64,000 nt of DNA, taken from the NCBI GenBank assembly GCA_963920525.1, contig OY986437.1, positions 96,163,175 through 96,227,174 of the forward strand, written 5' to 3'. The translations under genes were made by a program, and so were the position numbers. Source of the DNA: Dichetophora obliterata (Eukaryota > Arthropoda > Insecta > Diptera > Sciomyzidae). How positions within the stretch are numbered: the first letter of the stretch is position 1; each line of letters starts with the position of its first letter. The notes under the pieces are model-generated. The model did no database searches. It was not told the DNA's origin and worked only from the letters and a program-made list of their open reading frames with translations. This document shows, one piece after another, positions 62,038-64,000 of this stretch.

Positions 62038-64000
62038 CTTTTGGCCAGCAGGCGTTCGTGTAAAACCATTTCAAAATTTTTCAAAAAACTTCAAGCACTC
62101 GGCGGTAAAGAATCAGTGCACATAAGCAATTCTTTGCCGACCTTCTCAAAAAATGCTGCGTTATTGAGCTCTGCATATAAAAATATAGAAATCTACTACC
62201 AAAATGCTGGTGGTCTACGTACTAAGTCAACAAAATTTGCACTTAATCTTGCGGACTGCTTACATGATGTCATTGCTTTAACTGAGACCTGGTTGCATCC
62301 AAACATTTTTACCTCAGAACTTTTCGATGATCAATTTGAAGTTTTTCGGCGTGATCGCTGCTTACTTCCATCTGGATTGACCCGTGGTGGCGGTGTTCTA
62401 ATTGCCGTCCGTGCGGGTTATCGTTGTCAGGAAGTAATTTTACAACACTTGTCTGAACACTTAGAGCAACTATGTGTACGAGTGGATTGTCCTGTTTCGA
62501 GTTATGGTTCTAGTGTGTCCTCGTTTATAAGTATTTATGTATTTATATCGTATATTCCACCCTGCTCTAATTGTGAAATTTATTCGATGCACTTTAGTAA
62601 TATACTTAATATTGTTGATCGCCTTAAAGATAACGAATACCTCGTAGTTTTAGGTGACTTTAACTTGGGTAATACAAATTGGTCTCAGTCTGATGAGCTA
62701 ACAAGTATGATTCCGAATTCGAGCCTAAACTCGGAGATTGATTTTATTGATTCTATTTTATCGTTGGGTATAATTCAAATAAACTCAGTTAAAAATAATT
62801 TGAATAATATATTGGATTTAGTTTTTTCCGATCCTGATCTTAATGCGGTTTGCGATGAAGCAGATTTCCTTTTGTCTAACAATAGTTTCCATCATAAAGC
62901 GTTATTAATTAAATTGGATATTCTAACATTAGAGTTATCTGCTCTAGAAGAAGATACTTTTGTTTTTGATTTTCGAAAAGCTGATTACGTAGCAATTATT
63001 AACTACTTATCAAGTGTAGACTGGCATGCACATTTGGGTGACAATTTGTTACAAAATTACCAGTTATTTATTAATATCATAAATGAAACATTTATTAATT
63101 TTGTTCCTATAAAAAAAGTTAAGAAGAATTCTAAGCCGGAATGGTTTAGTAAAAATCTTTCCAGATTAAAAAATAGATTGAATAAGCTATTCAAAAAAAG
63201 TAAGGATGATATAGCTTTTCGTCAAAGTTACCATCAAGCGCGAAAAGAATACGAATCACTCAAGAAGCACCTTTACAGAAGGCATATACGTGGTCTTGAA
63301 TCTGATATAAAGTGCAACCCTAAAGCATTCTGGAATTTCTTGAATAAAAAATGAAATACCAAGGGTTTCCCTAAAAATATGTTTTTTAAAGAAAAAATAT
63401 CGAACAACTCGAAAGATGCTTGTAACCTGTTTGCCGTTTTTTTTCAATCAAATTTTGTCTTTGATAGAGATGATGGGGTTGGCAACTATCCGCTCTATTG
63501 CGGTGACCCCATCACTGATTTGGGATCTTTATCTCTCTCTGAAGAGGATGTTTTAAACGAAATGTTAGCTCTTGACATTAATAAAGGTATTGGTCCGGAT
63601 AATATCCCTCCAATATTTCTTAAGAAGTGTGCAAGTGTCTTAGTAACGCCACTTGCACTTATGTTTAATTTGTCCCTCATGAAGGGTCAGTTTTTAGAAG
63701 TCTGGAAGGAGTCTATTATAATTCCTATACATAAATCTGGTTCCCGACAGAATATAGCCAATTATCGTCCTATATCTAAACTACCGTTAATTCCAAAATT
63801 GTTTGAAGCAGTTGTAAAAAAACAAATTTAAACCTGCATAAGAAACTCAATATCCGAAAAACAGCATGGTTTTGTATCTGGAAAATCCACCTCGACAAAT
63901 CTTACTTTATTTTCTCATTTCATAAAAAATGAATTAGAATCAGGAAACCAAATTGACGTCATTTTCACAGTTTTCGCTAAAGCCTTTGATAGGGTGCAGC
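62038..64000 (+). pseudogene. Jockey-superfamily non-LTR element, runs off the window
   Basis: One plus-strand frame, open from after TAA 62035-62037. It encodes an apurinic endonuclease (YYQNAGGLRTKSTKF, LTETWL, RGGGVLIAVR, VLGDFNLGNTNW; the usual SDH motif is replaced by NNSFHHKALL) and a linker. The RT N-terminus follows (NKGIGPDNIPPIFL, NYRPISKLPLIPKLFE, then GFVSGKST and AKAFDRV at the edge). The frame is broken by TGA 63352-63354 and TAA 63829-63831 but is otherwise continuous. No ATG is obvious at the beginning, so the start is unknown. The catalytic YADD region lies outside the window. Confidence 0.85.

Overview
This is a eukaryotic, AT-rich, transposon-dense window with no bacterial features and no host gene I can defend. 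The element repertoire suggests an insect and probably a fly: env-bearing Ty3/gypsy errantiviruses, R1-, RTE- and Jockey-like non-LTR elements, a DD41D mariner, hAT, pogo, Tc1 and PIF/Harbinger elements. The species assignment is an inference.

Layout. (1) 1-13370: two gypsy-type errantiviruses on the minus strand in head-to-tail tandem, sharing one LTR (5606-6063). Copy A is cut by the window edge. Copy B (5606-13370) is complete: two LTRs that look identical by eye, a tRNA-Arg primer site, gag, a pol that needs a -1 frameshift, a small ORF overlapping the end of pol, env and a polypurine tract. (2) 7770-34511: a 13371-bp direct tandem duplication with about 99.9% identity by eye. It carries the gag-pol half of copy B, an R1-like fragment, a two-exon MADF-like relic with an RTE element in its intron, Harbinger transposase pieces, a hAT MITE, a long palindrome and the left part of a hAT element. 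The junctions share only ATT. (3) 32782-41114: nested transposons, each delimited by TIRs and target duplications. A hAT (32782-38215) holds a pogo-like element (34766-37989), which holds a second hAT (35774-37621). Next to it a third hAT (38432-40686) holds a DD41D mariner and a 179-bp MITE. All of them cut apart one PIF/Harbinger transposase. (4) 41450-48544: a decayed Tc1 element containing a TA-flanked MITE and, inside its right TIR, a 4430-bp Polinton-like element (44067-48496). That element has 388-bp TIRs, a 6-bp target duplication, two divergent intact ORFs of capsid-like appearance and a central 280-bp tandem repeat. (5) 48545-64000: mostly AT-rich non-coding DNA with a Helitron-like repeat, a further hAT (53807-59346) holding a Jockey-like element and a foldback, and a broken non-LTR element running off the right edge.

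How the parts relate. The nesting gives a relative order of events. Harbinger is oldest. It was hit by a hAT MITE and by two hAT elements, which were themselves hit by pogo, mariner and MITE insertions. The errantivirus later entered the R1-like copy. The 13.4-kb segmental duplication is among the latest events, or is an assembly artefact. Only errantivirus copy B and the two genes of the Polinton-like element look coding-competent; most other coding relics carry stops or frameshifts.
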